From: Ignavibacteriales bacterium UBA1304
GTDB lineage: Bacteria > Bacteroidota > Ignavibacteria > Ignavibacteriales > Ignavibacteriaceae
Reading direction: 5' to 3'
Length of the DNA: 16,392 nucleotides
NCBI GenBank assembly: GCA_002307295.1
Contig: DBTY01000011.1
Location: forward strand, 1 to 16,392
The notes beneath the pieces were generated by a model that saw only the letters and a list, made by a program, of their open reading frames with translations, did no database searches and was not told where the DNA came from. Positions 8,262-15,269 of this stretch are shown here, piece after piece; the first letter of the stretch is position 1; each line of letters starts with the position of its first letter. The translations under genes were made by a program, and so were the position numbers.

Positions 8262-9455
8262 TTATTTAACAAAAAGCGGCTCAAAAGTTAGCATTGCAGT
8301 CAGTACTAATAATATAATAATTGTTGACCAGCCAATAAAATTCTTAAGACCATTATTGACATACAATCCCATTATTTCTTTCTTATTAATTATTATCATC
8401 ATAGAAATAAGCACTACGGGCAGAAGTATGCCGTTAATAACCTGCGACCAGATGGTAATAAGAATCAAAGGAGCGCCGGGTATTAAAATAATAAGAGCAG
8501 AAAGTATGATAATAGAAGTAAAGAACGAATAAAATTCAGGAGCGTCTTTCATTTTTTTATCAATCCCGGCCTCAAAACCGAAAGCTTCGCAAATATAAAA
8601 AGCCGTAGCAAGCGGAAGAATTGTGGCGGCAAAAATAGAAGCGATAAACAATCCAAATGCAAATAGCTGAGAAGCAAAAGCTCCGGCAAACGGACGAAGC
8701 GCTTCTGCGGCGTCTTTAGCGTCGTTAATTACAATTCCCTTTGCGTGAAGAGTAGCTCCGCAGGCGACTACAATAAAGAAGGCTACCACAATTGTAGCTA
8801 CACAGCCAATTACAACATCCCAGATAGCATATTTATACTCTTCCATCTTCACCCCTTTTTCTATAACAGCGGACTGCATATAAAACTGCATCCAGGGAGC
8901 GATGGTGGTTCCTATCAAACCAATTACCATACCTATATATGGTACATTCATCTGAATATCCGGTTTTACAACGGCCTGCCCAATATGAGACCAATCCGGT
9001 TTTGCCAACAGAGCCGAGACTACATACGAAAATAAAAATACGCTGAAGACCAGGAACAGTTTTTCGGCTGATCTATAGTTGCCCTTAACGACAAACAGCC
9101 ATACAAGGATGGCTGAAATGGGCACCGAGATATACTTATTAACGCCAAATATCTGCATACTGCCGGCAACTCCCGCAAACTCCGTTGTAGTATTGCCAAT
9201 ATCGGCTACAATAAGACCAAGAAAAATAAAAAATGTAACTTTCACCCCAAAATTTTCACGTATTAAATCTGCAAGCCCCTTGCCTGTAACAACGCCCATC
9301 CGTGCGTTCATTTCCTGAACGACAAGTAAAACAATAAATGCCGGGAACAGCGTCCATAGCATATGGTAACCATACTGCGCTCCCGCAACCGAATAAGTAG
9401 TTATTCCGCCGGCGTCATTATCAACGCTGCCAGTAATAATACCCGGACCAAGCAC
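8262..9455 (-). CDS. Nramp-related divalent metal transporter, probable Mg2+ transporter (NRMT type)
   Basis: This is a polytopic inner-membrane importer of the SLC11/Nramp fold. From the GTG at 9455 it is 397 aa, with about 11 hydrophobic segments. TM1 starts GPGIITGSVDNDAGGI, so the canonical DPGN motif is absent. In TM6 the canonical MPH motif is replaced by Ala186-Pro-Trp188 in IGTTIAPWMQFY. Loss of the metal-binding Met and His is the known mark of the Nramp-related magnesium transporters, so Mg2+ (possibly Mn2+) import is more likely than Fe2+/Mn2+ only. The frame stays open upstream to 9509 and adds KKKGWLASFLVFLSV, which would complete TM1; the true start is probably a non-ATG codon such as CTG at 9509 (see findings). 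It is the downstream gene of an operon with the MgtE-like protein, which strengthens the magnesium link. Confidence 0.88.
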   Translation of the reverse strand: MLGPGIITGSVDNDAGGITTYSVAGAQYGYHMLWTLFPAFIVLLVVQEMNARMGVVTGKGLADLIRENFGVKVTFFIFLGLIVADIGNTTTEFAGVAGSMQIFGVNKYISVPISAILVWLFVVKGNYRSAEKLFLVFSVFLFSYVVSALLAKPDWSHIGQAVVKPDIQMNVPYIGMVIGLIGTTIAPWMQFYMQSAVIEKGVKMEEYKYAIWDVVIGCVATIVVAFFIVVACGATLHAKGIVINDAKDAAEALRPFAGAFASQLFAFGLFIASIFAATILPLATAFYICEAFGFEAGIDKKMKDAPEFYSFFTSIIILSALIILIPGAPLILITIWSQVINGILLPVVLISMMIIINKKEIMGLYVNNGLKNFIGWSTIIILLVLTAMLTFEPLFVK

Positions 9456-9527
9456 GCTAAGGAAAACTAAAAAGCTTGCAAGCCATCCTTTTTTCTTATT
9501 TGATACCAGAACTTACCCCGCTAAATT

Positions 9528-10742
9528 TTAATTTTTTAACAATTCATGTATAACGTCATTAATAACCACATTGCCTACTAAATACATATCTTTATCAACG
9601 ATAGGGATGGCAAAAAGGTTATACTTAGAAACCATTTTAATCAGTTCGTTTATTTCATCTGTGTCGTACATAAAGATAAAATCTTTATGCATAATATTTT
9701 TCAGTGTTATAGTCGGCTCGCTTATCACCAGATCGCGAAGCGATACTTTGCCTATTAGTATGTTTTTATGATTAACCACATATATGTAGCTAATTAGACT
9801 TTCTTCCGGTTTTTGCTCCCTTAACGATTTTATTACCGCGTCTACGCTCTCGTCGCTTTTATAAACCACAAACTCGTTGCTCATTAAACTGCCTATGAGT
9901 TTTTCGTCATACTCCATCAGCTCCCTAACGTCGTCTGAAGCTTCTTTTTCCATATTGTTTAGCAGTTCTTCGGCTTTTTCTTTTCTTAAACCGTCCAAAA
10001 TATCCGCCACTTCATCTGCGGGCATTTCTTCAAGAATATCTGCGGCTTTTTCGGTAGAGAGACTTGCCAAAACCTTCAACTGAGTTTCCTCTTCCATTTC
10101 CTCCAATACATCCGCGCTTCTTGCGTTGTCTAATTTGGAAAAAATAATCATACCAGTTTTGGTATCAAAATCTTCAATGATATCCGCTAAATCGGACGGG
10201 TGAAGAGTAGAAAGCTTATTGTACGTTTTAGTAAGCACAAGTTTCTCATCGCCTGCAAGCACAGGCTCAACGTCATTCCAAAGTATCAGCTTGGATGACA
10301 TCTTAAAACCGAGCATAGATAACGGTTTGGCTACGCCTAAACGGCGTAAAAGCCCTTCGGTGCCTATATCTACGGCAATAACAAAAAGTCCGCTTGTTAG
10401 CGAAACCAAACGTATATCGTTAACGCGTACGACTTTTCTTCCATTTATATCTATTATTTGCCTGTCAAGGAGTTGAGAGCTAAGGAGCAGAAGGTTATCG
10501 GTGGATTCTTCTTTTAGCTGACGACAAAGAAGATGGTATTTCCCATCTTTTTTGTTAATCGTTATCTGATCCCATTTAATAAACTTAATTCCGTCGCGGG
10601 TAGCTATTTTTGCAGCTACAACTTTGGGATTTCTACTATCTGTAGCGACTGCTAAATCTTTAAGTTTACCAATTATCTGGTAATCCTTAGAAAATATTTG
10701 ACTGTTAACAATTCTACTTAGATAGAAACTTGTATACTGCAT
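9528..10742 (-). CDS. PRC-barrel/MgtE-N/CBS-pair protein, probable Mg2+ sensor partner of the Nramp-like transporter
   Basis: This 404-aa protein has no membrane segments. Two PRC-barrel-like beta units occupy about residues 8-75 and 92-165. An MgtE N-terminal superhelical domain follows at about 178-280, with repeats ADVLEEMEEE, ADILEEMPAD and VADILDGL. Two CBS domains lie at about 285-343 and 345-402. This is the cytosolic Mg2+-sensing half of MgtE without the membrane channel. In MgtE these domains bind Mg2+ between N and CBS parts and gate the pore. Here the neighbouring NRMT-like transporter probably supplies the pore, so a role as regulatory subunit is inferred. The start is ATG at 10742 with GAGGG upstream. 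The stop lies 18 nt before the likely transporter start, consistent with one operon. An alternative is a free-standing Mg2+-dependent regulator. Confidence 0.85.
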   Translation of the reverse strand: MQYTSFYLSRIVNSQIFSKDYQIIGKLKDLAVATDSRNPKVVAAKIATRDGIKFIKWDQITINKKDGKYHLLCRQLKEESTDNLLLLSSQLLDRQIIDINGRKVVRVNDIRLVSLTSGLFVIAVDIGTEGLLRRLGVAKPLSMLGFKMSSKLILWNDVEPVLAGDEKLVLTKTYNKLSTLHPSDLADIIEDFDTKTGMIIFSKLDNARSADVLEEMEEETQLKVLASLSTEKAADILEEMPADEVADILDGLRKEKAEELLNNMEKEASDDVRELMEYDEKLIGSLMSNEFVVYKSDESVDAVIKSLREQKPEESLISYIYVVNHKNILIGKVSLRDLVISEPTITLKNIMHKDFIFMYDTDEINELIKMVSKYNLFAIPIVDKDMYLVGNVVINDVIHELLKN

Positions 10743-10932
10743 TACACCCTCCCGACAGAGGTTTCAAAAACGATTATTTAATTGAGCTAACCCATATTAT
10801 TTGGCTGATTCCCAGCTATTATGAGATAAATATTTAGAAATTTTTGTTTTGTAAAATACACTGCAAACACAATGTGGTCATAATCACGTTTTTATTCTGA
10901 AGGAATATCTTTGTTTTTGGTCACAACCGCCC

Positions 10933-10968
10933 TGCAGATGTTAAAAAAATATTTTTTTAACATCTGCA
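10933..10968. repeat. 36-bp perfect palindrome
   Basis: TGCAGATGTT followed by seven A, then TA, seven T and AACATCTGCA is perfectly self-complementary with no spacer. It lies downstream of the acetyltransferase gene and upstream of the MgtE-like gene. It may act as a transcription terminator in either direction, although there is no U-run after the stem on the minus strand, or as a protein-binding or cruciform site. See findings. Confidence 0.7.
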
Positions 10969-10992
10969 AGATAATATTTTTTTTTACAAAAC

Positions 10993-11034
10993 AAGAGGGA
11001 AAAATGCCGCCCGGCGTGTTTTTTTTGCCTCTTC
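10993..11034 (-). terminator. Probable terminator after the acetyltransferase gene
   Basis: A nested imperfect hairpin: outer AAGAGG/CCTCTT, then A-run/T-run, and an inner GCC/GGC core (11006-11015). On the minus strand the GC core is followed by ATTTTT; on the plus strand it is followed by TG and eight T. It can work in both directions. The nearest gene it would serve is the minus-strand acetyltransferase ending at 11110. Confidence 0.5.
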
Positions 11035-11109
11035 AGCCATTACCGTCTCGTTTCACGAAATAAAATAGGGCATTAACATGAGTCAAGATAGAGCTTTTAC
11101 TTTATCAGA

Positions 11110-11718
11110 CTACAAGCTCAGTAATTTTTCCTTTTCTTCTATCCTTTTAATCAGAGCTGCTTTTACATCCTGCCATTCGTCGTCAATGATTGAATGCCAG
11201 GCTGTATCGCGGTTTCTGTTTTTAATTATCGAGTGCTTCCTGAATAACCCCTCAAATTTAAAACCTAATTTAGCCGCTGCCGCTTTGCTTGCATCGTTTG
11301 TATTATCGCATTTCCAGACTACCCGTCTGTATTTCAGTTCGTCAAATAAATAGCATAATTGCAAATATGCTGCGTTTGAGTTTATTTCCGTTCTTTGGGC
11401 TTGTTTGCAATACCATATGCCGCCTAATTCAGACGAGCCGTATTTGATATCCGTATTGACAATTGCGCAAGAACCGGTTATTTTTTGTAATCTTTTACTA
11501 TAAACCGAAAAAGTTATCTTAGCGGCGTTATTCGTTTCTCTCATAATCCAATTACTCAGTTCTGTTTTGGAGTTAAACGGTCCAAAGAACATATGGTAAA
11601 ACGTATTTGCCGGATCTTCGCTTGCCGCAGTAAACAATTGGTCTAAATCTTCAATTGAAATTGGTTTTAGCCGAACCGAATCATTCTCTAATATGATTTT
11701 TTCTGGTTGTTTATACAT
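11110..11718 (-). CDS. GNAT-family N-acetyltransferase (RimJ/RimL-like)
   Basis: This is a predicted cytosolic acetyl-CoA-dependent acetyltransferase of 202 aa. The N-terminal strand SVRLKPISIEDLDQLF (about 14-29) is the usual start of Acetyltransf_3 proteins. The core ELGGIWYCKQAQRTEINSNA (about 97-116) covers beta-4 and the degenerate acetyl-CoA loop. NTNDASKAAAAKLGFKFEG (about 139-157) is the conserved N..S...LGF..EG element. RDTAWHSIIDDEW near the C-terminus is typical of the RimJ/RimL branch. The last 20 residues form a charged helix. Substrate is unknown: protein N-termini, aminoglycosides and small amines all occur in this family. It lies 103 bp downstream of the MFS gene on the same strand and may be co-transcribed with it. 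Confidence 0.88.
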   Translation of the reverse strand: MYKQPEKIILENDSVRLKPISIEDLDQLFTAASEDPANTFYHMFFGPFNSKTELSNWIMRETNNAAKITFSVYSKRLQKITGSCAIVNTDIKYGSSELGGIWYCKQAQRTEINSNAAYLQLCYLFDELKYRRVVWKCDNTNDASKAAAAKLGFKFEGLFRKHSIIKNRNRDTAWHSIIDDEWQDVKAALIKRIEEKEKLLSL

Positions 11719-11821
11719 TATTTTCCGCTAGAAATTAATTAAACAAATATTTTCAGTACTTAGAATATTTCACTGTATTTATAAAGTAATTAAATACTTC
11801 TTCTTTTGCTCTAAAATTTTA

Positions 11822-12970
11822 TTAATAAGCTTCTTTTTTTGTCAGTGCCGCAAAAATAAATACAAAGACAATTAATCCGGCAAATAAAGACCACATTGCG
11901 TAAAAGCCGCTGATGGATAAAATAAAACCGCCAAGCAAAGCTCCAAGCCCTCCTCCGCCAAATATTCCGAGTCCAATTAAAGCCGAAGGGAGCCCTTTGG
12001 ATTCTGAAGCTACGTCAAATGCGCTAGTCGCTAAAGTTGATTGAATTAGTATATACCCAACTCCAAGCGCAACTGAGGAAATACAGCTTGTTATTATTGA
12101 CGCGGGAGCTATAAGCAGCAAAGCAGAAATAAGGCTTGTTACATACCCAAGCATGACTGTATATTTCATCCCAATTTTACCGCAAATAGACTTAATATGC
12201 GAACCGACAAAAAAGCATGAAAATCCGAACAGCATAACAATCATTCCGCCTTGCATATAATTAAGCTTATCGTTTTCATGAAAAAATGCGCCAAGGAAAC
12301 TATATATGCCTAAAAGTAAAAAACCAGTAGCAAAAGCAAGCGGAAATATAACGCGTCCTTTTGGATGAACAAGCGCAAGTTTACTTTCCTTAAATATATT
12401 TCGCCGTTCCTGTATGCTCGCAGGCTGGTTGGGAAGACGCCGCAGAGATATTACGGAACAAAACGCTATGATTGAAAAGAGAATAAATATATATCGCCAA
12501 TTAAGAAAATCAGCAAGAAAGCCCCCTAATCCAACGCTTAAACCCTGACCAAGAAACACAATTCCCATGAATCTGCCTACATGAATCCGCCTTTCGTTTT
12601 CGGGAACGGTATCGCCAATCAGCGCAAGCGAAACTGCAATAATTCCGGCGGCAAAGAAACCTGTCAGAGCTCTAAAGGCGCAAAGAAGTCCAAACGAAGG
12701 GCACAGACCGCAGGCAAGCGTACAAATAGCCAATGCGGCTACAATTATTTTTAATAACTTCCCTTTACCATAACTATCGCTCACAAAGCCATATACTGGC
12801 TGCATAACTCCGTAAGGAATTAAATACGCCGTCAAAATACTACCGGCGACAGGGATAGTAATGTTGAAACCCTTTGCTATGGCAGGCAATACGGGCGAGA
12901 CTATCCAGTTATCAGCAGCGGAAATAAATCCCGCAAAACCCAATACAGAAACAAGAGCTTTATCTTTCAA
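11822..12970 (-). CDS. MFS transporter, DHA1-like drug/metabolite exporter
   Basis: This is a 382-aa inner-membrane protein with about 12 hydrophobic segments. Motif A of the major facilitator superfamily is visible as GFVSDSYGKGKLL (residues 61-73) between TM2 and TM3. Arg100 in RALTGFFAAG is the motif-B arginine. A degenerate antiporter motif C, GQGLSVGLGG, is in TM5. These favour an H+-coupled exporter of the DHA1 group; the substrate is unknown. The start codon is TTG at 12970, supported by AAAGGAAA (12976-12983); no in-frame ATG exists upstream. It is transcribed divergently from the polysaccharide deacetylase, with a 280-bp shared promoter region. Confidence 0.87.
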   Translation of the reverse strand: MKDKALVSVLGFAGFISAADNWIVSPVLPAIAKGFNITIPVAGSILTAYLIPYGVMQPVYGFVSDSYGKGKLLKIIVAALAICTLACGLCPSFGLLCAFRALTGFFAAGIIAVSLALIGDTVPENERRIHVGRFMGIVFLGQGLSVGLGGFLADFLNWRYIFILFSIIAFCSVISLRRLPNQPASIQERRNIFKESKLALVHPKGRVIFPLAFATGFLLLGIYSFLGAFFHENDKLNYMQGGMIVMLFGFSCFFVGSHIKSICGKIGMKYTVMLGYVTSLISALLLIAPASIITSCISSVALGVGYILIQSTLATSAFDVASESKGLPSALIGLGIFGGGGLGALLGGFILSISGFYAMWSLFAGLIVFVFIFAALTKKEAY

Positions 12971-13134
12971 AACAATTTCCTTTACTAAACAAGAGAGCTC
13001 CTATAACGCTTTGTATTTTTGCTTTCTTCTTAAAAAAACAATTAACTTATTTTTATCGGTATTTTCAATTTATTAATTGCTGCATTATGTAAAAAAATGC
13101 TTGCTCGTTTAATTATGTAAAACTGACCTTTCCA

Positions 13135-13148
13135 AAGTTAGATAACTT
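13135..13148. promoter_or_regulatory. Possible operator palindrome in divergent promoter region
   Basis: AAGTTA-GA-TAACTT is a 14-bp dyad about 100 bp upstream of the deacetylase start and 165 bp from the divergent MFS start. Its position suits a regulator binding site, but no regulator gene is adjacent and chance cannot be excluded in such A+T-rich sequence. Confidence 0.25.
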
Positions 13149-13250
13149 ATTTTAAAACGGTAGGAGCGGCGCAAAAATATGGATTTCCCAATTTTTATTA
13201 TTAAGTTTTAACATGTAATGCGATTTATAAACTATTTACAAGTAAATTTA

Positions 13251-14219
13251 ATGAAAAATGTTATTACTATTTTATGTTTACTCTTTGCGTCATTATTAGT
13301 TTATCCTCAGAGCTTTAATGCCGGCGCAAGCGCAGTACGAGAAGTCGCAATTTCTTTTGACGATCTTCCAACTGTTGATATTAATAACGATAACGTTATT
13401 AAAAAGGAGATTACGTCAAAGCTTTTAAGTACTATAGCAAACCAAAAAATCCCAGCGATTGGCTTGGTAAATGAAGCAAAACTATATTCTAATGGCAAGC
13501 TTGATTCGTTTTCGGTTGATTTGCTTCAGCAATGGGTTGACGCAGGTCTTGAGCTTGGCAATCATACCTATTCTCACATTGATTTTTATAAAACTACTCT
13601 TGCGCAACAGGAAGAAGAAGTATTAAAAGGCGAAAAAGTTATCAAGCCAATGCTAAAAGAAAAAGGCAAAACCCTTCGCTATTTTAGATATCCTTTTCTG
13701 CGGCCAAACCTAAATACTGAAGCAAGACAGGAATTTGAACTGTTTCTTAAAGATCACGATTATACTTTGGCTACTGTTTCTATTGATAATTCTGACTGGG
13801 TATTCGCTTTGGCTTATACAAAGGCTCTGGCAAAAAAAGATACTATCCTTGCAAGAAGAATAGCTAAAGATTACATACCTTATATGGCTGAGAAATTCGC
13901 TTTTTATGAAAAATATTCTGCCGAGCTTTTCGGTCGTGAAATAAAACAAATATTATTAGTGCACGCAAATCGCCTTAATGCAGATTATTTTGATGAAATT
14001 GCCAGGATGATAAAAAAACGCGGTTATAAGTTTATAAGCATAACAGAAGCTTTAAGCGATCCGGCATATAAAATGAAAGCGACATTTATAAGTCAGGCGA
14101 ATATGCCATGGGTTCATCTTTGGCCTCTTATACAAAAACTAAAAGGAAGCGATTTAAAAAGGACTCCATTAACGCCTGCATACATCATGAATTTTGCCGA
14201 AGTAACGAAAGAAAATTAG
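13251..14219 (+). CDS. Secreted polysaccharide deacetylase (NodB homology, CE4)
   Basis: This is a predicted metal-dependent deacetylase acting on N- or O-acetyl groups of cell-wall or extracellular sugars. From ATG 13251 it has 322 aa; the ATG at 13218 is in frame but would add 11 residues before an obvious signal peptide (MKNVITILCLLFASLLVYPQ), so 13251 is preferred. CE4 motifs are all present: motif 1 SFDDLP with D37/D38, motif 2 NHTYSH with metal ligands H105 and H109, motif 3 FRYPF with R146, motif 4 IDNSDW with D182/W183, and motif 5 LLVHAN with H238. A Leu replaces the usual Gly after the two aspartates of motif 1, as in some divergent members. An insertion of helical sequence lies between motifs 4 and 5 (about 184-232). 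Export to the periplasm or outside is expected. It appears to be a single-gene unit. Confidence 0.88.
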   Translation: MKNVITILCLLFASLLVYPQSFNAGASAVREVAISFDDLPTVDINNDNVIKKEITSKLLSTIANQKIPAIGLVNEAKLYSNGKLDSFSVDLLQQWVDAGLELGNHTYSHIDFYKTTLAQQEEEVLKGEKVIKPMLKEKGKTLRYFRYPFLRPNLNTEARQEFELFLKDHDYTLATVSIDNSDWVFALAYTKALAKKDTILARRIAKDYIPYMAEKFAFYEKYSAELFGREIKQILLVHANRLNADYFDEIARMIKKRGYKFISITEALSDPAYKMKATFISQANMPWVHLWPLIQKLKGSDLKRTPLTPAYIMNFAEVTKEN

Positions 14220-14311
14220 TCTGTTTTATAAATAATAAAAAATATTTACAAAAAATTAAAAAAATGTTTGCATAAAAAAGAAAAAAGCGCCATATTTGAG
14301 ACCTGAATTTT

Positions 14312-14319
14312 GATATAAA
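14312..14319 (+). promoter_or_regulatory. Possible extended -10 promoter for tRNA-Val
   Basis: TG-A-TATAAA lies just upstream of the tRNA, with the tRNA 5' end 7 nt after the hexamer. No good -35 is seen at 17 bp spacing (CATATT at best). It is a weak call based on position. Confidence 0.25.
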
Positions 14320-14325
14320 AAACGC

Positions 14326-14400
14326 GGGGGCTTAGCTCAGTTGGTTTAGAGCATCTGCCTTACAAGCAGAGGGTCGGAGGTTCGACTCCTTCAGCCCCCA
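14326..14400 (+). tRNA. tRNA-Val (anticodon UAC)
   Basis: A full cloverleaf can be drawn. The acceptor stem is GGGGGCT with AGCCCCC, the D-stem GCTC/GAGC, the anticodon stem TCTGC/GCAGA around loop CTTACAA (anticodon TAC, reading GUA and probably other GUN codons), and the T-stem GGAGG/CCTTC around TTCGACT. The discriminator base is A at 14400. The CCA end is not encoded (ACAC follows). It is 75 nt long and a terminator follows directly. The 3' part of this gene is duplicated downstream, the usual footprint of integration at a tRNA gene. Confidence 0.97.
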
Positions 14401-14417
14401 CACAAAATGAAAGCCTG
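14341..14417 (+). repeat. Direct repeat copy 1 (tRNA 3' part plus flank; probable att site)
   Basis: From the D-loop of tRNA-Val to the left arm of its terminator, this 77-bp segment recurs at 14459-14535, offset by exactly 118 bp. It is identical except for a 13-bp block (14356-14368 against 14474-14486) that covers the anticodon arm. Confidence 0.85.
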
Positions 14418-14450
14418 TAAATTAAACGTTTGCAGGCTTTTTTATTTTTA
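14410..14450 (+). terminator. Terminator after tRNA-Val
   Basis: A 12-bp stem, AAAGCCTGTAAA (14410-14421) with TTTGCAGGCTTT (14429-14440), has one T-G wobble and a 7-nt loop and is followed by TTTATTTTTA. The left arm AAAGCCTG is included in the downstream direct repeat. Confidence 0.85.
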
Positions 14451-14458
14451 AAAATACT

Positions 14459-14535
14459 TTGGTTTAGAGCATCCCGATCTTATCGGGAGGGTCGGAGGTT
14501 CGACTCCTTCAGCCCCCACACAAAATGAAAGCCTG
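14459..14535 (+). pseudogene. 5'-truncated tRNA-Val copy with a replaced anticodon arm (direct repeat copy 2)
   Basis: This is the second copy of the tRNA D-loop-to-flank segment. The first 15 nt of the tRNA (acceptor 5' strand and left half of the D-stem) are absent and replaced by unrelated A+T sequence, so no acceptor or D-stem can form. The T-arm, acceptor 3' strand and 17 bp of flank are exact copies. The anticodon stem-loop is not: TCCCG-ATCTTAT-CGGGA stands where TCTGC-CTTACAA-GCAGA is in copy 1, at the same length. The new arm is a perfect palindrome, TCCCGATCTTATCGGGA. The formal anticodon would be CTT, but a functional tRNA is not possible. Most likely it is an attachment-site relic of an integrated element. 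Confidence 0.8.
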
Positions 14536-14555
14536 ATGATTTAATAAGTTATCAG

Positions 14556-14580
14556 TCCGCCAAAGGCGGATTTTTATTTT
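14556..14580 (+). terminator. Rho-independent terminator after the tRNA copy
   Basis: A hairpin TCCGCC-AAA-GGCGGA followed by TTTTTATTTT. Its stem is identical to the minus-strand terminator at 8197-8211, suggesting a terminator type used repeatedly in this genome. Confidence 0.75.
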
Positions 14581-14603
14581 AAACAAAATGTCAAAGAACC
14601 AAG

Positions 14604-14623
14604 TGTGCCTAAAAATGTGCCTA
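14604..14623. repeat. Two TGTGCCTA direct repeats, 12-bp period
   Basis: TGTGCCTA occurs at 14604-14611 and 14616-14623, about 70 bp beyond the second tRNA copy. Short direct repeats beside an att site are what integrase arm-type binding sites look like; this assignment is inference. Confidence 0.4.
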
Positions 14624-14841
14624 TTTCTTTATTTAGATGATTTACAAAAAGACTGGAAAGTAAACCAATACTGTAAGAAATTTTGTAGCATAACAGGAAA
14701 TACAGGAACAGAAACAAACCTGAAAGTAAAACCATGACGATTTTTCTTCTCCCGAATAACACAATTAACGCCGACCCTTTCTTTAGCTACAATTAAAATT
14801 ATTAATTATATTTGGGGTAAATATTGTGCTAAGAATGGCTT

Positions 14842-15252
14842 ATGCCAAGAAATTATAAAAAGACAACCAAGCGCACTGCAAAAAAAGGACGGAAATATCC
14901 TGATGGATACAAAGATGAATACTGTAAAAGGATTATTCAGCATGGTTCAAAAGGACTGTTATGGAATACATTTGCCGGGGAAATTAAAGTCCACAGGAAT
15001 ACTGTTATAAACTGGACTAATAAATATCCCGAATTCAAAGAAGCTAAAGAAATAGCCGATGTATGTTGTGAGTTATACTGGCAGAAAAAAGGAGCAAATC
15101 CGCCGAGGAATTTCAATTTCGGATATTGCAAAATGATAATGACAAACAAATATGGATACAGAGATAAAATTAATTCGCAGAATAATGAAAATAAGCAATA
15201 TATCATTGAACTACCAATGATAACGCCAATAACTAAAAATGATATACAATAA
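14842..15252 (+). CDS. Phage terminase small subunit-like DNA-binding protein
   Basis: This is a 136-aa basic protein. After a Lys/Arg-rich start (residues 1-20) comes a helix-turn-helix-like segment, GLLWNTFAGEIKVHRNTVINW (about 38-58), followed by KYPEFKEAKEIADV. The later MIMTNKYGYRDKI (about 98-110) resembles the segment MxNxxGWxDK found in small terminase subunits. In phages such proteins bind the packaging site and load DNA to the large terminase. No large terminase, portal or capsid gene is in the window, so it is either a prophage remnant or a co-opted DNA-binding protein. The start ATG is the first in frame after a stop at 14830; the ribosome-binding site is weak. It is followed after 17 bp by the AbiC-like gene, so the two probably form one transcript. 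Recognition is by pattern only. Confidence 0.7.
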   Translation: MPRNYKKTTKRTAKKGRKYPDGYKDEYCKRIIQHGSKGLLWNTFAGEIKVHRNTVINWTNKYPEFKEAKEIADVCCELYWQKKGANPPRNFNFGYCKMIMTNKYGYRDKINSQNNENKQYIIELPMITPITKNDIQ

Positions 15253-15269
15253 ATATTATAGGAAGACTT

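Larger units (their letters stand above)
10743..11109. other. Intergenic region with promoter side of the metal operon
   Basis: This 367-bp A+T-rich stretch contains no gene. It holds the long palindrome and the GC hairpin listed separately. Between the palindrome and the MgtE-like start the leader is about 190 nt. I checked it for M-box, ykoK and yybP-ykoY motifs and recognised none; only a small GCTG/CAGC hairpin near 10803-10817 is visible. Confidence 0.4.

Noticed and set aside
8245..9318. Plus-strand frames across the Nramp-like gene
   Set aside because: They lie on the opposite strand of a clear membrane-protein gene and show no family features.
10743..10932. Metal riboswitch in the leader of the MgtE-like gene
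   Set aside because: I looked for M-box, ykoK and yybP-ykoY features and saw only a small hairpin. A covariance-model search (Rfam) would be decisive; a hit would overturn this.
11078..11353. Plus-strand 91-codon frame over the acetyltransferase gene
   Set aside because: Shadow of the GNAT gene: serine/leucine-rich, with no domain.
14459..14518. A functional tRNA-Lys(CUU) in the second tRNA copy
   Set aside because: The anticodon loop would formally read CTT, but the 5' acceptor strand and left D-stem are absent, so no cloverleaf can form.
14341..14535. A CRISPR array
   Set aside because: Only two copies, and they are tRNA-derived; there are no spacers of regular length and no cas genes.
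14588..14735. Plus-strand short frame with cysteines between the tRNA copy and the terminase-like gene
   Set aside because: No ribosome-binding site and no recognisable family; it overlaps the minus-strand frame and is probably chance.
14574..14762. Minus-strand 62-codon frame as an integrase remnant
   Set aside because: The tail contains I-G-T-F-L-G-T-L, and the position next to the tRNA suits an integrase end, but no catalytic motif (R..HxxR..Y) is visible and the rest is low-complexity hydrophobic sequence.
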